Below are positions 33,833 through 45,142 of a DNA stretch of 64,000 bases, in pieces (positions within the stretch are counted from its first letter, which is position 1; each line of letters opens with the position of its first letter). This stretch comes from Closterium sp. NIES-65 (taxonomy: Eukaryota > Streptophyta > Zygnematophyceae > Desmidiales > Closteriaceae). The notes under the pieces are model-generated. The model saw only the letters and a list, made by a program, of their open reading frames with translations. It searched no databases and had not been told where the DNA came from. Both the position numbers and the translations under genes were made by a program. Location: positions 992,001-1,056,000 of the forward strand of contig CANXME010002568.1 in NCBI GenBank assembly GCA_948144175.1. Direction: 5' to 3'.

Positions 33833-35330
33833 TTACTCTCTCTCCACCTTCTCCCGTATGGCCAGTGGTGTGCCGTCAACTAAGCGTGCGTCTATCTTCG
33901 GTAAGCATCGGCTAAGTGCTAGTTGCAGTTTTCGTGCGGTTGCGGTATTAACTAAACTGTGGCTTGCTCCTCCGTTGATAAAAAAATTCATTGCCGCTCC
34001 CTGTATTTTCCCGTGGATCAGTACTGGGCAATCCGTCGGTGTACCCTCCTTATTCGTCTTTGCCCGATCGATAGCATGAATCGGTACTGTGACTCTGTGA
34101 GGATCGGTGGGGTTGGGCGAGCAGGCAGTCTCGTTAGTAGTTGGCCCGATTCCAACTGACTGCTGGCGTTTCCCTGCCTTGGAAACTCCCCTGCTCCCCT
34201 GCTCTGCTCCGTGGCACCTCAGCTCCTCTGGGCACTCACTCTTGCGATGGCCCGGCCTATTGCAAGCAAAGCAGTGCCCTTTAAACGGCGCGACAGCTGC
34301 ATTTGTCGCAACGGCATGTACGGTGGCGTGCTCGATCGGTCCCCGAGGGCGATGTCCGTAGTAGGACCCCGGTCTCGGATGGCGCAAAATGTCGATTTTC
34401 TCGGCGAGCGCAAGAATCTCGTTGAAATTTGAGAGTCCGCGTAGCATGATTTCGTGCGAGATGTCCGGCTTCAGCCCTCCGACATAACGGTCCACCCGCT
34501 CCGCTTCATACATGTAGCCGACTTGCTTGCATAATACAAGAAAACCGCTCGTGTAGTCTTGAACAGACCCGAGCTGCCGCCAAGTGCGCAATCTCTGACG
34601 CGCCAAAATAGAAGCCGCGATCGGCTCGAAGCGCGCCCGAAGTCCTGCGCACCACGCATCCCACGTGCTGTACTTGACGGTTTTGCAGAATGAGCTCCAG
34701 GTGATGGCTAGACCCATGGGCCCTTCCTCTTGCGACGGTGGCTCGTAGGCGCGTTTATGGTGGGGCCCCTCAGCAGTTTATGGTGGGGCCCCTCAGCAGC
34801 GAGACGGCGAATCTGATCTTCGCTGCATCCGACTCGACGTAATTCGCGTCGAAGAAAACGTTCATCGTGAAGACCCACGATTGAACCGTCGGACCTCCAC
34901 GCTGGCTCAGGTCGAAGCAGGGTGGATGCTGCGGCTTGAGTGGCATAGGTGCCATGATGGCGTGGTCGCCACTTGTCGCCGCGAATTCCACATGCCGACG
35001 GGTTTCACGAGGCTCCCGCGGGCTTGGCGCGGCCCTGTTCCTCTCCATACCAGGCATTGAGTGGGTGGCACCATCACTGGCTGCGCTGGAGCGCTGTCCC
35101 ACGCTGTCATTTTGTGTCGGTATGTCTGAAGAGATGATGATCGGCTCCTCCGATTGTGCAGGTGCATTTGCAGGTGCGTGTGGTGGTGCCGGAGTATTCA
35201 CAATGGATTGCTGACGCGCGGAGCCACGTTCCGCCGTGAGCGTCGCAATTTCGAGCGCCGATTCTTCTACTTGGCGCACGAGACGGTCGAGTTGCTCCTG
35301 CGTCAGTGTTGCGAGAGTGAATTCAGCCAT
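33833..35330 (-). pseudogene. G1 gag and protease-start remnant
   Basis: It starts at MAEFTLATLTQEQLDRLVRQVEE with a coiled-coil-like N-terminus. The Ty3-type capsid core follows (WDAWCAGLRARFEPI, YTSGFLVLCKQVGYMYEAERVDRYVGGL), then a CCHC knuckle (CFACNRPGHRKSEC) and a protease start with the altered catalytic block FFINGGASHSLV. Broken in the middle of gag. Confidence 0.8.
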
Positions 35331-35423
35331 GGCGGGGGTGTTGGGCAAGCTCAGTGAAAGCCTCTGTCGTGGCCGTGCGTGCTTACGAGAGAGAACTACG
35401 AGCGGCGGTGCTATGCCACTGAG

Positions 35424-35556
35424 TGTCAAATTATATATATATATATATGTCTAGGCTATAGTGCGGTAGCCAATATGGGGTATTGCCCCTTTAGGGTTTC
35501 AGATTTTGTACCCAACCTTGTCCTAGTTCATCCACCCCTGCCTAGCATCTCAGACA
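35424..35556 (+). repeat. E 5' LTR
   Basis: TGTCAAATTATATA...TCTCAGACA. A TA-rich tract near its start (35431-35448) differs in length from the 3' copy. Confidence 0.88.
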
Positions 35557-35585
35557 TGGTTTTAGAGCAGTAGGTCCGTAGGACC
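35557..35585 (+). promoter_or_regulatory. E primer-binding site and hairpin
   Basis: TGGTTTTAGAGCAG follows the LTR. GGTCC/GGACC with a 3-nt loop (35573-35585) comes next, then CGGGCCCACC at about 35597. Confidence 0.6.
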
Positions 35586-35919
35586 GTCTTACCTCGGGCC
35601 CACCTACCATTGCGGTTACCACGCTGTCCCACCTGCCTTGCCTGCGCTGCGCCTCACGCGCGCGCCCTGCCTTGCCTGCGCTGCGCTGCCCACACGCGCT
35701 GCCCTTTTTTTTTCCCGTGCGCCGCCTTAGGAGCCCGCGCGCAGCCCGCTGCTGCCCCGTGCGCCACTTTAGGAGCCCGCGCGCGGCCTGCTGCTGCCCC
35801 GTGCGCCGCCTTAAGAGCCCGCGCGCAGCTCGATGCTGCCCCGTGCCCCGCCCTAGCCACTTGCACGCCGCCCCAGCAGCTTGTGCGCCGCCACTGCAGC
35901 CTTGCACGTAGTTTCTCCT

Positions 35920-37060
35920 GTCCTCGTTCACCACTGCTAAGGACCTCATCTCTCACCTGCGCACAAGCGACGCTCGCTTTCGTACTGCCCTCTCAGACGA
36001 GTTCCTCGCCCAGAATCAACCCCCGATGTACTTTACCCTCTACTTCCTAGTCACCCGCCTCCCTGACACTCTTCGCTCCGTTAGGGACCACTTTCTCGCG
36101 CTAGACCCTACCACTCTTCCTGTCGACGACTTCGAGACGCACCTCCTAGCAGCCGAAAATAACATTCTCGCTGTAGGTGTTGCTCGTGGCACTCCTCGCA
36201 CTCGTCTCTTTGAGGGGTGCTCCCCCTCCCCTCTTGCCCCCTCCTACGCCTCCGCTGTTGCTGCTCTTGACTACCTTGGTGCTGAGGAGGTCGGGGCTGC
36301 TTTCGCTCCAAGAGGGAAGCGCCGCAGCACCAGGGGCAGCAAGGGTGGCAGGGGAGGTGGGGGTGGCGGTGGAGGGGGCGGTGGTGGAGGCGGCGGAGGA
36401 GGTGGAGGTGGTGGGGGTGGTCGTGGGGGTGGAGGTGGTGGTGGGGGCGGCGGTGGCACTGGGAGCGGTGGGGGTGGCAGCGGCGGTAGTGGGGGAGGGG
36501 GAAACGGGGGTGGCAGCGGCGGTGGGGGCTGGAGTGGATCCGACCAGAAGGGTAGCTCCACTGGTGGCCAGGGACAGCAGCAGCAGCAGCAGCAGCAGCC
36601 GCCACAGCAGCAACAGCAGCAGCAGCAGCAGCGTCAGCAGCAGACCCCCTCCCCTCAGCAGCTTCATGACTGGTCTGCTCAGCGTGGGGCGTCTGGGGGT
36701 CCTGATCGCTGCCCCTATATCATTCGCACAGGCCCCCGGACTGGTCGCCCATGCAACGGTTTTCACACTGAGTATCGCTGCTTCTCTAGGCTTAGCGACA
36801 CCTGGCGCGCCAAGTTTCCCGAGGCTACTGAGTTTCCCCACTGGGCAGACCAATCTAGGCGTGGTTTTCCTATCTTTGATCTTGACTATGATGCAATTCT
36901 TGCTGCCATGTATGCATTGACTGTTAGTGCTGAGGGTGACTGCTACTTGTGTGTGCCACCTGACCCCGGTATAGCCCCAGGTATAGCGCCTGCAGCTCTA
37001 GGTGCTCGTGAGTCTGCTCCCCCTGGTACTGCGTCCGCACAGGCCTTGCATACCTTTACA
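35920..37060 (+). pseudogene. E gag remnant
   Basis: It begins inside the gag core (DLISHLRTSDARFRTALSDEF, PPMYFTLYFLVTRLPD). A Gly-rich tract of about 70 residues (36350-36540) and a poly-Gln stretch (36577-36640) follow, then TPSPQQLHDWSAQRG, the Cys/His motif CPYIIRTGPRTGRPCNGFHTE...C, and DLDYDAILAAMYALTVS. Confidence 0.8.
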
Positions 37061-40000
37061 CTTGACTCTGGTGCTTCCCACTGTTTCTTTCGTGATAGCA
37101 CCACAATCACTCTCCTCCCTGCACCTGTCTCTGTCTCTCTAGCTGACCCCTCTGGGGGCCCAGTGCTTGCACGGTCTTCCATTGTGCTTCCGTGTCTGGT
37201 GGTCCCGTCTGGTGAGCTGTCTGGTCTCCACCTCCCCTCGCTCACTACGAACCTGGTGAGCAACGCCGTCCTTCAGGATCATTGGGTTGTTACCTTTACT
37301 CCTGGAGGACAGCGTGTGGCGATTTGCACGTGCTCTCGGACCGGCCGCCACCTGGCCACGATCACCCGTGAGCCTAGGTCCAGTTTGAACACCCTCACCA
37401 CTATGTCGCGCTCTACCCCTTTGTCTCCTAAATTGTACGCGTCTGCTCAGGTAGCTACCCAGTGTGAGTGTCGTCACCTGTCGCACCAGACTCTCCTTTG
37501 GCACCATTGCCTTCGTCACCCTTCCCTGCCTCGCCTTCGTGGCATGCACTCTTGCTCCCTGGTCTCTGGTCTTCCCAAGTCTCTGCCTGCCCTCCCTCCC
37601 TTGCCTGCGCCCCCCTGCATTCCTTGCGTCGAGGGACGGCAGCGCGCCGCTCCTCACTCCTCCTTGTTTCTTCCTACAAAGGCTCCGCTACAGACTCTCC
37701 ACCTGGACGTGTGGGGCCCAACCCGCGTCCAGGGACAAGGCCACGAGCGGTACTTCCTGCTGGTTGTCGACGACTATACGCGTTACACCACAGTCTTCCC
37801 CTTGCAGCGCAAGGGGGAGGTCCGTAATTTTTTGATCCCCTGGATCCGCGCTGTTCGTCTCGAGCTCCGCGAGCGGCTCCAGTCGGACTTTCCTGTCCTG
37901 CGTCTGCACTCTGACAGAGGTGGTGAGTTCTCCTCCGACCTCTAGCAAGCCTACTGTGAGGAGGACGGCATCCACCAGACGTTCACGCTTCCGGCCTCTC
38001 CGCAGCAAAATGGGGTTGCTGAGCGCCGCATTGGCTTATTCATGGAGGTCGCTCGTACCTCCATGATCCATGCGGCTGCCCCCCATATTCTGTGGCCGTT
38101 TGCGGTCCGGTACGCCGCGCATCAGCTCAACCTCTAGCCCCATGTCTCCGTGCCGGAGACCTCGCCCACACTGCGTTGGACGGGGGAGGTTGGCGATGCG
38201 CCGCGCTTCCGGGTCTGGGGTGCTCGTGCCTTTGTCCACAATACCACTGCGGACAAGCTCTCCCCTCGTGCCATTCCCTGTGTCTTCCTTGGCTTCCCCC
38301 CTGACGCGCCTGGCTGGCAGTTTTATGACCCCGCCTCACGCCGTGTCTTTGCGTCTCAGGACGTCACCTTTGACGAGTCGGTCCCCTTTTACCGTCTCTT
38401 TCCCTACCGCACTGCCTCTCTTCCCCCCCCCCGCCGCTCTCTCTTGCTCCAGGTCCTCCCCAGGTAGACCCCCTCCCCGCTCCAGGTCCTGCTCCTTCAG
38501 GTGTGTCTCAGGTAGACCCTCCTCCCTTGCCCGAGCCGGTTGAGGTCACTGGTGACTAAGGTCCTGCTGGGGGTGGTGCTACTCGGGGTGCTCCTTCTAG
38601 GAGTGCTGAGCCTGGGGGTGCGGAGCCTAGGGGTGCGGAGCCAGGGGGTGCTGAGCCTGGGGGTGCGGAGCTTGGGGTTGCGGAGCCTAGGGGTGCGGAG
38701 CCTGGGGGTGCAGAGCCTGGGGGTGCAGCCTGGGGGTGCGGAGCCTAGGGGTGTGGAGCCTGGAGGTACTGAGCCAGACCGTGAGGAGCCTGGTGGTGCT
38801 GAGCCTGAGGGTGCGGAGTCTGGGGGTGCTGAGCCTGGGGGTACTGAGTCTGGTGGTGCTGTGCCTAGGGGTACTGAGTCTGGGGGTGCTGCGCCTGGGG
38901 GTGCTGAGGCGCCTGGTGTGCAGTCTCCTTAGAGCGGCCACCTCCGTAGTCACTCTGCTGGTGCCTCGCCGCAGCACTCTCGTCGGCAACTCCCGCTTTC
39001 CCCACAGAAGTTGCGTGAGTGGTACGTAAGCCGTGAGGGTCGAGCTGCTGGAGCTGGGGGCCCCGCTGCGGCCGGCGCTGGCGTTGGAGGCACTGGAGCT
39101 AGTGACTAAGCTACAGGAGGCGCTTCTACTGGAGTTACAGGAGCGGTTGGTCCTAGAGGTGCTCGTACTGGAGATACTGGAGCTGCAGGGGCTGGTGGTA
39201 CTACTGGTTCTGGGGGTGCTGCTGCTGGAGGTACTGGCGCTGGAGGTACTGGAGCTACTGGAGGTTCTGGAGCTGTTGGTGGTGCTGGCGCTGGAGGCGC
39301 TGGAGCTGGAGGTTTTGGAACTGCTGGGGGTGCTGGTACTGGAGGTACTGGCGCTGGAGGTGCTGGAGCTACTGGTGCTGGTGACCCTGTACAGCCGCGA
39401 GTGTTCTTCACTCCGCCGTCACCGTCGTCTCTGCCACCGCCTGACTCCGTGCTTCGCCAGGTTCTTAGCCTCACGTCTTCTACTTGTCTTCCCTTACGGC
39501 CTGGCTCACCGCTGCCTGCTCCTTCTCCTTGCACTGAGCAGACAGGAGGTCTTACTGAGCGTCGTGACCCTGCGTCTCATCCTGTCTTGCCTGCTTGCAC
39601 TGTCCGCACTGGTCTTACTGGTCGTCGTGTTCCTCGAGAGCGTCCGCCGGCTATCCCCGGCACGCATCTCATGGATCTTCGTCCTTCCTCTGCTCCGCAG
39701 CGTGTTCCCCTGCCGTCACCTCCTGCGTCTTCTCTGCCTGTCGTCCCCGACCCTGAGTCTGACCGCGTTTGTGCTGCTCACCCTACTGTCACTCGTCTGC
39801 TTGCCACTATTGTCGCTGACCCTTCGTTTGAGTCCACTTCTGCGTCTGCCTTAGTCGCTGAGCTTGTTGACTTTGATGCTGCATGTCGTCTAGACTACGC
39901 TGCTAGTCTTGTTGTTGAGTCTAAGTTTGTCTGTCCTCCGTCCGTCAGGGTTGAGTGTGCTCTTGGCACGGACGTCCTTGAGGACAGGCAGGAGGATCTT

Positions 40001-41632
40001 GAGTGTCTTGCAGCAGTTGTACCTCATCTCGTGGCCATGCTGCTTGCCCCTGAGGGAGACACGGATGCACCAGACATCCCGACACTTACGCTGAGGCGAT
40101 TGCGGGTCCCTACTCCTCTAAGTGGCAAACAGCCATGGATGCAGAGATGGCATCCTGGAAGTCCACAGGCACTTAGGTCGATGAGGTTCCCCCTCCTGGG
40201 GCGAACATCGTCGATGGCATGTGGATTTTCAGGGTGAAGCGGCCGCCGGGTTCTACGCCTGTCTTCAAGGCTTGTTACGTGGCTAGAGGCTTCAGTCAGC
40301 GACAGGAAGTTGACTTCTTCCAGACCTTCTCCCTCACCCCGAAGATGACCACTCTTCGGGTGCTACTGCACGTCGCCGCTCAGCGTAACTACGAGCTTCA
40401 CTCTCTGGACTTCAGCACAGCCTTCTTACAGGGCAGTCTGCACGAGGAGATCTGGCTGCGCCGCCCACCTGGCTTCACTGGGTCGTTCCCTCCTAGTACC
40501 CAGTGGAGCCTCCGTCGGCCAGTCTACTGTCTCCGCCAGTCGCCTCGTTAGTGGCACGACACGCTGAGGACGACGCTTGCGGCTCTTGGGTTCGCACCTT
40601 CCACTGCTGACCCGTCGCTGTTTCTACGCACCGACACTTCGCTGCCGTTGTTCTACATCCTCGTGTACGTCGACGACTTGGTCTTTGCCACTGTTGAAAC
40701 TAAGGCTCTCGCCCTGGTGAAGTTGGAGCTGCAGAAGAGACACACGTGCACAGACCTGGGTGAGCTGCGCAGCTACCTTGGCTTGTAGATCACACGGGAC
40801 AGAGCACGCCGCACCATCACACTGACTCAGTTACACATGGTGCAGGAGGTCCTTCAACGCTTCAGCTTTACCTGGTCCTCGCCACAGCACACTCCTCTGG
40901 CTACAGGCCACTCGCTCTCAGCTCCATCTTTGGACGAGTCCGTAGAGCCGAGTGGCCCGTACCCAGAGCTAGTGGGGTGCCTCATGTACCTGATGACCTG
41001 CACTCGACCTGATCTTGCGTACCCTCTTGGCCTTCTGGCTCGTTACGTGGCTCCTAGTAAGCACTAAAAGGTGCATATGGATGTTGCTAAGAGGGTACTG
41101 CGCTACTTGTGCAGTACATCGGGCATGGGGCTCGTGCTTGGGGGTCGGAGCCCAGTTGTCCTCACTGGGCACTCGGATGCTTCTTGGGTTGACGACCTAG
41201 CTACTCAGCGGTCGTCACAGGGTTACTCGTTCAGCCTCTGTTTCTTGGCTGTCCACACGCTCGTCTTTTGTTCTCAGCTCCAGCTGTGAGGCTGAGATCT
41301 ACGCCACAGCCATGGGTGCACAGGAGTTACGCTAGCTCACCTATCTGCTGACCGACCTGGGAGAGCGGCCTCATTCTCCTCCAGTTGTGTACGTAGAAAG
41401 CAAGGCTGCCATTGCCTTGTCTTAGGTGCACATATTGGAGCACAGAACGAAGCACATCGTTCTGCGTTACTTCCTTGCTCGAGAGTTGCAACAGCGTAGT
41501 CAGCTTCGTCTTGCTCACGTAGCCACTAAGGCCAACACTACTAATATATTCACCAAGGCACTTCCGTTTGGTAATCATCAGCGCTTTTTTACTTTGTTAG
41601 GCCTTGTGCCTACGTTTCCTCACTTGCTGTAG
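37061..41632 (+). pseudogene. E pol remnant
   Basis: Protease LDSGASHCFFRDST, then integrase zinc and core (CIPCVEGRQRAAPHSS, LHLDVWGPTRVQGQG, LRLHSDRGGEFSSD), all in the long frame at 36026-37945. Integrase C-terminal parts follow to 38460, a long repeat linker to about 39530, reverse transcriptase near 40219-40551 (LDFSTAFLQGSLHEEIW) with the YVDDLVFA block near 40664, and RNase H to 41632 (EHRTKHIVLRYFLARELQQ). Strongly decayed after the integrase. Confidence 0.8.
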
Positions 41633-41835
41633 GCTTTGCTTGTATTGTGATCTATATATATACCTGCATGCTTGTTCTGCTAGGTAGAGATTACAATGCT
41701 GTTGTTGTTGCATATATACCTTTGCATGTAAATTGGCTTTGTGGCACTTTGTTTCTGCTCAGTGTGTGTGGTGATGTTGTGATCCACCCAGAGCTTGCTG
41801 TGCTTCTCTTGACTGGTCTTGTGACCCCTTGCTCT

Positions 41836-41856
41836 CCCCCACTTTGCCTATGGGGG
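41836..41856 (+). other. polypurine-tract hairpin of E
   Basis: CCCCCA (41836-41841) pairs with TGGGGG (41851-41856). The second arm is the polypurine tract next to the 3' LTR. Confidence 0.65.
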
Positions 41857-41858
41857 TG

Positions 41859-41999
41859 TGTCAAATTATATATATATGCTATATATGTCTAGGCTGTAGT
41901 GGGGTAGCCAATATGGGGTATAGCCCCTTGTCCTAACCTTGTCACATCTTGTACCCAACCTTGTCCTAGTTCATCCACTCCTGCCTAGCATCTCAGACA
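41859..41999 (+). repeat. E 3' LTR
   Basis: 141 bp, ending TCTCAGACA and followed by CTGAG. Confidence 0.88.
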
Positions 42000-42004
42000 C
42001 TGAG

Positions 42005-42094
42005 AGACGTCTACCCCCTCCAAAAAATTGAGATAGTGGGGAAGCGAAGGTGTGGGTGCGGTCCTAGAAGAGATCGTAGGCTCTGAATACCAAG
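42005..42094 (-). promoter_or_regulatory. G1 leader and primer-binding site
   Basis: Read on the minus strand, CT then TGGTATTCAGAGC follows the 5' LTR and matches initiator tRNA-Met. The leader continues across element E to gag at 35330. Confidence 0.7.
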
Positions 42095-42445
42095 TGTTAC
42101 GAGTGCAATTTAGTGATCGAACGAGAATTGCACTATCAAAGCAAGAGTACAGTGAGCGAAGCCATGAGCGAAGAATATATAGCGAAACTACAGTGGTAAC
42201 GGTAATGAACTGTGGGTGACGCGCGCCGGGCCTGGAACTGAGGTTGGGACTGTGGTTGGGGAAAGTCGAGGCGGAGGCCTGGAGCGCGGGTTACCCGCCG
42301 AGCCGTGAGGTCGGGGGGCGACGTGCGAAGGTGGCGGGAGGATTGTTGATGCGAGGGTTGCGAGTGGTAACGGTGCTGACTGTGGTGCTACAGTTTGTGC
42401 GCGCTGAGCAGGGGCGCGAAGTAAGGAACAGGAATTTTCCTTAGA
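42095..42445 (-). repeat. G1 5' LTR
   Basis: 351 bp ending GTAACA on the minus strand. It has a GC-rich middle stretch that the 3' LTR lacks. The first 110 bp on the plus strand resemble the LTR end of element H at 47294. Confidence 0.87.
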
Positions 42446-42483
42446 GCAGGCCTGTTAGTTCAAAAGGTCTAGGTGTACATGCA

Positions 42484-42693
42484 TGTTAGAATAGTAGATT
42501 AAGTGAACACTAGGGTTTGGGGTAGGAGGAGAGTTGAGAGAAACATATGTCGAGAGAGTTTAGCCAAAGAGGGAGAATTCACTATTGAGCGAGGTACAAA
42601 TAGTAAACAAAGCATGCAAAGAAGGTGCACCACCAACAGTTTATAATAACTACACTAACTACAGCTACAGGCAGTTACAGATATATTCTAACA
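42484..42693 (-). repeat. F 3' LTR
   Basis: TGTTAGAATA...TATTCTAACA, 210 bp, with a long terminal inverted repeat for an LTR (TGTTAGAATA/TATTCTAACA). Confidence 0.88.
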
Positions 42694-43753
42694 CTCCCCC
42701 ATAACTGCCTGCAGCATAAGTTTGTGCAGCAACACATCCTGGATGGGTACACCACGAACAGAGAAAACAGCATCAGTAGGCAAGAGCAGTGGCAACCGGT
42801 GCAGTGGTGGCAGATTCAGCTACACCAACCCCTCAGCCAAGGTAGAAGCAACAGACAAAGGTGCATGTGGCGGCAGGTCGCCTGGAGAGCGGGTGAGTGC
42901 GGCGGCACCGTGCGGCGGCACAGCAAGGCTCAACGGCAGCACCTGCCGCTCAACAGCAGAAGACAGCACAAGAAACAGCAGGTGGAGGCAGGGGCGGCAG
43001 CAGGAGGTGCCACGGTAGCAGCGGGCGGCAGCTGCAGATGCCTAGCTGAGTTCCGCTACCATCTCACCCTCCCCCCCACGGCAGCACACGCGGCAGTGAG
43101 AGAGAGAGGAGGAGGGGCGGCTGCTGGCTCAGCAGAATCTCTCTCTCCACTCCATCACAATCTCCCCCATTCCCCTCACCCTCCCCCCCGCAACCTCTTC
43201 CCCCCCTCACGGCGGACCCCACTGAAGGGTGGGGAAGGACAGGCTGCAGGCAACTCACACCCGCCACCCCCACATCCTCCCCCCCCCCCCCCCCCCCCCA
43301 CGGCGGAAGCTGCGGAAGGGAAGGGGGGGGCGGAGTTAGCTGCTGCTGGCGCTGGCGACGTCGCTGGCGCTCGCGCAGGTGCTGGCGACGGGCGCTGGTG
43401 CTGGCGCACACGACCGTGCGTGGGTGCGCACGGTCGTACGAAGCTGCGCGCAGCAATGTGCGGTCGTATGCAGCTGCGCACGGCTGCTGCTGTGTTCGTA
43501 ACAGAACGGGACGTGGCAGGCGATGCGCGCAACGAGCAGGGCGCAACGGGCGCGACGGGGAGACGAAACGAGGCCGCATCTGACGCCGTCACGCAGCTCG
43601 CCGCCGAGACCGTTTTGACGGTCGCGACCGTTGCAACCATCGTAACTACGGCCGCGATGGGGGGCGTGACGAGCGCCATGAGCGGGGGGATACGTGGTGG
43701 GCCCATGGGGGAAAAAACAAACAGGCCTTAGGGCGACCTAGCTCTTAATACCA

Positions 43754-43959
43754 TGTTAGAATAGTAGATTAAGTGAACACTAGGGTTTGGGGTAGGAGGA
43801 GAGTTGAGAGAAACATATGTCGAGAGAGTTTAGCCAAAGAGGGAGAATTCACTATTGAGGTACAAATAGTAAACAAAGCATGCAAAGAAGGTGCACCACC
43901 AACGGTTTATAATAACTACACTAACTACAGCTACAGGCAGTTACAGATATATTCTAACA
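43754..43959 (-). repeat. F 5' LTR
   Basis: 206 bp, nearly identical to the 3' copy. The target duplication ATGCA follows. Confidence 0.88.
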
Positions 43960-43964
43960 ATGCA

Positions 43965-44523
43965 TGCTTACATTGGTAGCCAGGATAACATAACTTTTCT
44001 TCATTAATGCCAGCTATGATGGCTCATCGTAATGCCTGTAAAGCAGTTCCATCAATTAGGCACAACTTTAGGTGGAAATGCAGCACGTTATCACTGAATG
44101 GTCGAACAAGCCCACTCAGACATCTACAACACAACAGATGCATACAAAACATTGGCATATGAGACACTTCCAGCCCACACCGTGTAATCCATGGCCTGCC
44201 AAGCCATGCTAGCTAGGTCCGAGAGGTGCAAATCGTGATGGAGGTGAGAAATGGGTAGAGAAGGATGGGAGTGGAAATGTCACAAACTAGTAGTTAAATT
44301 CCGCATTGCCCAGACACTCCTCCAGCTGGTGTTGGGTGCCTTCAGGCGTGCGCTGGCAATAGAGGTTTAAAGACTTGGTGGGAAGGCTTTTTCTACTTAC
44401 TAAGGATCCGTGACCTTACCATTTGCGTTCCCACTGCTCCTGCCTCTATCGCTTGGCCTGGCTGGCGCAGATTCTTGCTCTGCTGCACCCATTATTAGCA
44501 GGAACCCAAAAGAACATGGCTCC
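43965..44523. other. intergenic, downstream of the polyQ gene
   Basis: No feature is recognised. It should contain the 3' untranslated region of the minus-strand gene ending at 44524. Confidence 0.5.
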
Positions 44524-45079
44524 TTACACGCTAGGTTGACGCTGCTGTTGACGCGAAAGCAGTGCTATCGCGTCCCAAGCAACCTGCCTGGTCGCGTACC
44601 CCCTCGCGAGCGCAATCACGGGATCTTTCTCCGTCAGGACCTCCGCCTCTGCGCCCACAGTGCGCGGAAAGGCATTGCGCTTGGGGGAGCGGAGACGGCG
44701 GAGAGTTCTCGCGGAAGGCTGCGCCTGGTACGGCCGGGGGAGCGCCAAGAAAGACGCGAGTTCCTCCCCATCCGCACGCGCCGCGGGTGCTGCTGCAGCG
44801 TCGTCTATTAGGGCTTCCCCTAAAGTGTCAATTGTAAGTGAAAAGTCGTCGCTCCCGTCGTCGCTCGACGCTCCGTCGTCGCCGTCAGCGAGAGTTGTTT
44901 CGCAGGCGGACTCGACTCCGTGACCTTCCGTTGATTCGTTGGCGGGGGATGTGTCTTCCGTGATCGGCGGGAGGAGATTGGGGGGTCCGGAGTGGAGCAG
45001 CGAGAGGAGCAACCGAAGCCGTAGTTTTTCCTCTGCGAGTGCCGCGTTAACGGCGGCCGTCTCGTCTCCTCGCTGCTGA

Positions 45080-45142
<63 letters not shown>

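Larger units (their letters stand above)
35424..41999 (+). mobile_element. E: Ty1/copia element, short-LTR clade, old copy
   Basis: LTRs 35424-35556 (133 bp) and 41859-41999 (141 bp) are flanked by CTGAG on both sides (35419-35423 and 42000-42004), inserted in the untranslated leader of G1. The LTRs differ by several substitutions and indels, so it is older than B, D and I. More than ten breaks are spread over the pol part, and the gag N-terminus is not recognisable. Confidence 0.9.
2869..42445 (-). mobile_element. G1: Ty3/gypsy LTR retrotransposon (chromodomain type), split by nested insertions
   Basis: Both ends carry related LTRs (2869-3124 and 42095-42445) flanked by the same 5-bp duplication GCAGG (2864-2868 and 42446-42450), so one insertion spans 39.6 kb. 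Read on the minus strand the order is 5' LTR, primer-binding site (TGGTATTCAGAGC, initiator tRNA-Met type), gag, protease, reverse transcriptase, RNase H, integrase, chromodomain, polypurine tract (AAGGGGGGAG) and 3' LTR. This is the order of the Ty3/gypsy superfamily, and the chromodomain places it with the chromoviruses. Removing the guests leaves about 5.5 kb. The element is a fossil with roughly ten breaks in addition to its insertions. Its LTRs differ by many changes and a large length difference, and it hosts at least four independent copia insertions, so it is the oldest element of the left nest. Confidence 0.9.
42484..43959 (-). mobile_element. F: 1.5-kb non-autonomous LTR element (TRIM/LARD-like)
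   Basis: LTRs 42484-42693 (210 bp) and 43754-43959 (206 bp) differ by one substitution and one 4-bp gap. The flanks are ATGCA on both sides (42479-42483 and 43960-43964). The minus strand has a primer-binding site TGGTATTAAGAGC (43753-43741) and a TATGGGGGAG polypurine tract next to the 3' LTR. The 1060-bp interior shows no recognisable gag or pol, only GC-rich low-complexity sequence with a 21-C run at 43279-43299. Long frames in it on either strand look like composition effects. It must have moved with proteins from another element. A young insertion. Confidence 0.88.

Noticed and set aside
42625-43731. 368-codon plus-strand frame inside element F
   Set aside because: It spans LTR and low-complexity interior, is opposite to the element's sense, contains poly-Pro/Ala tracts and matches no known domain.
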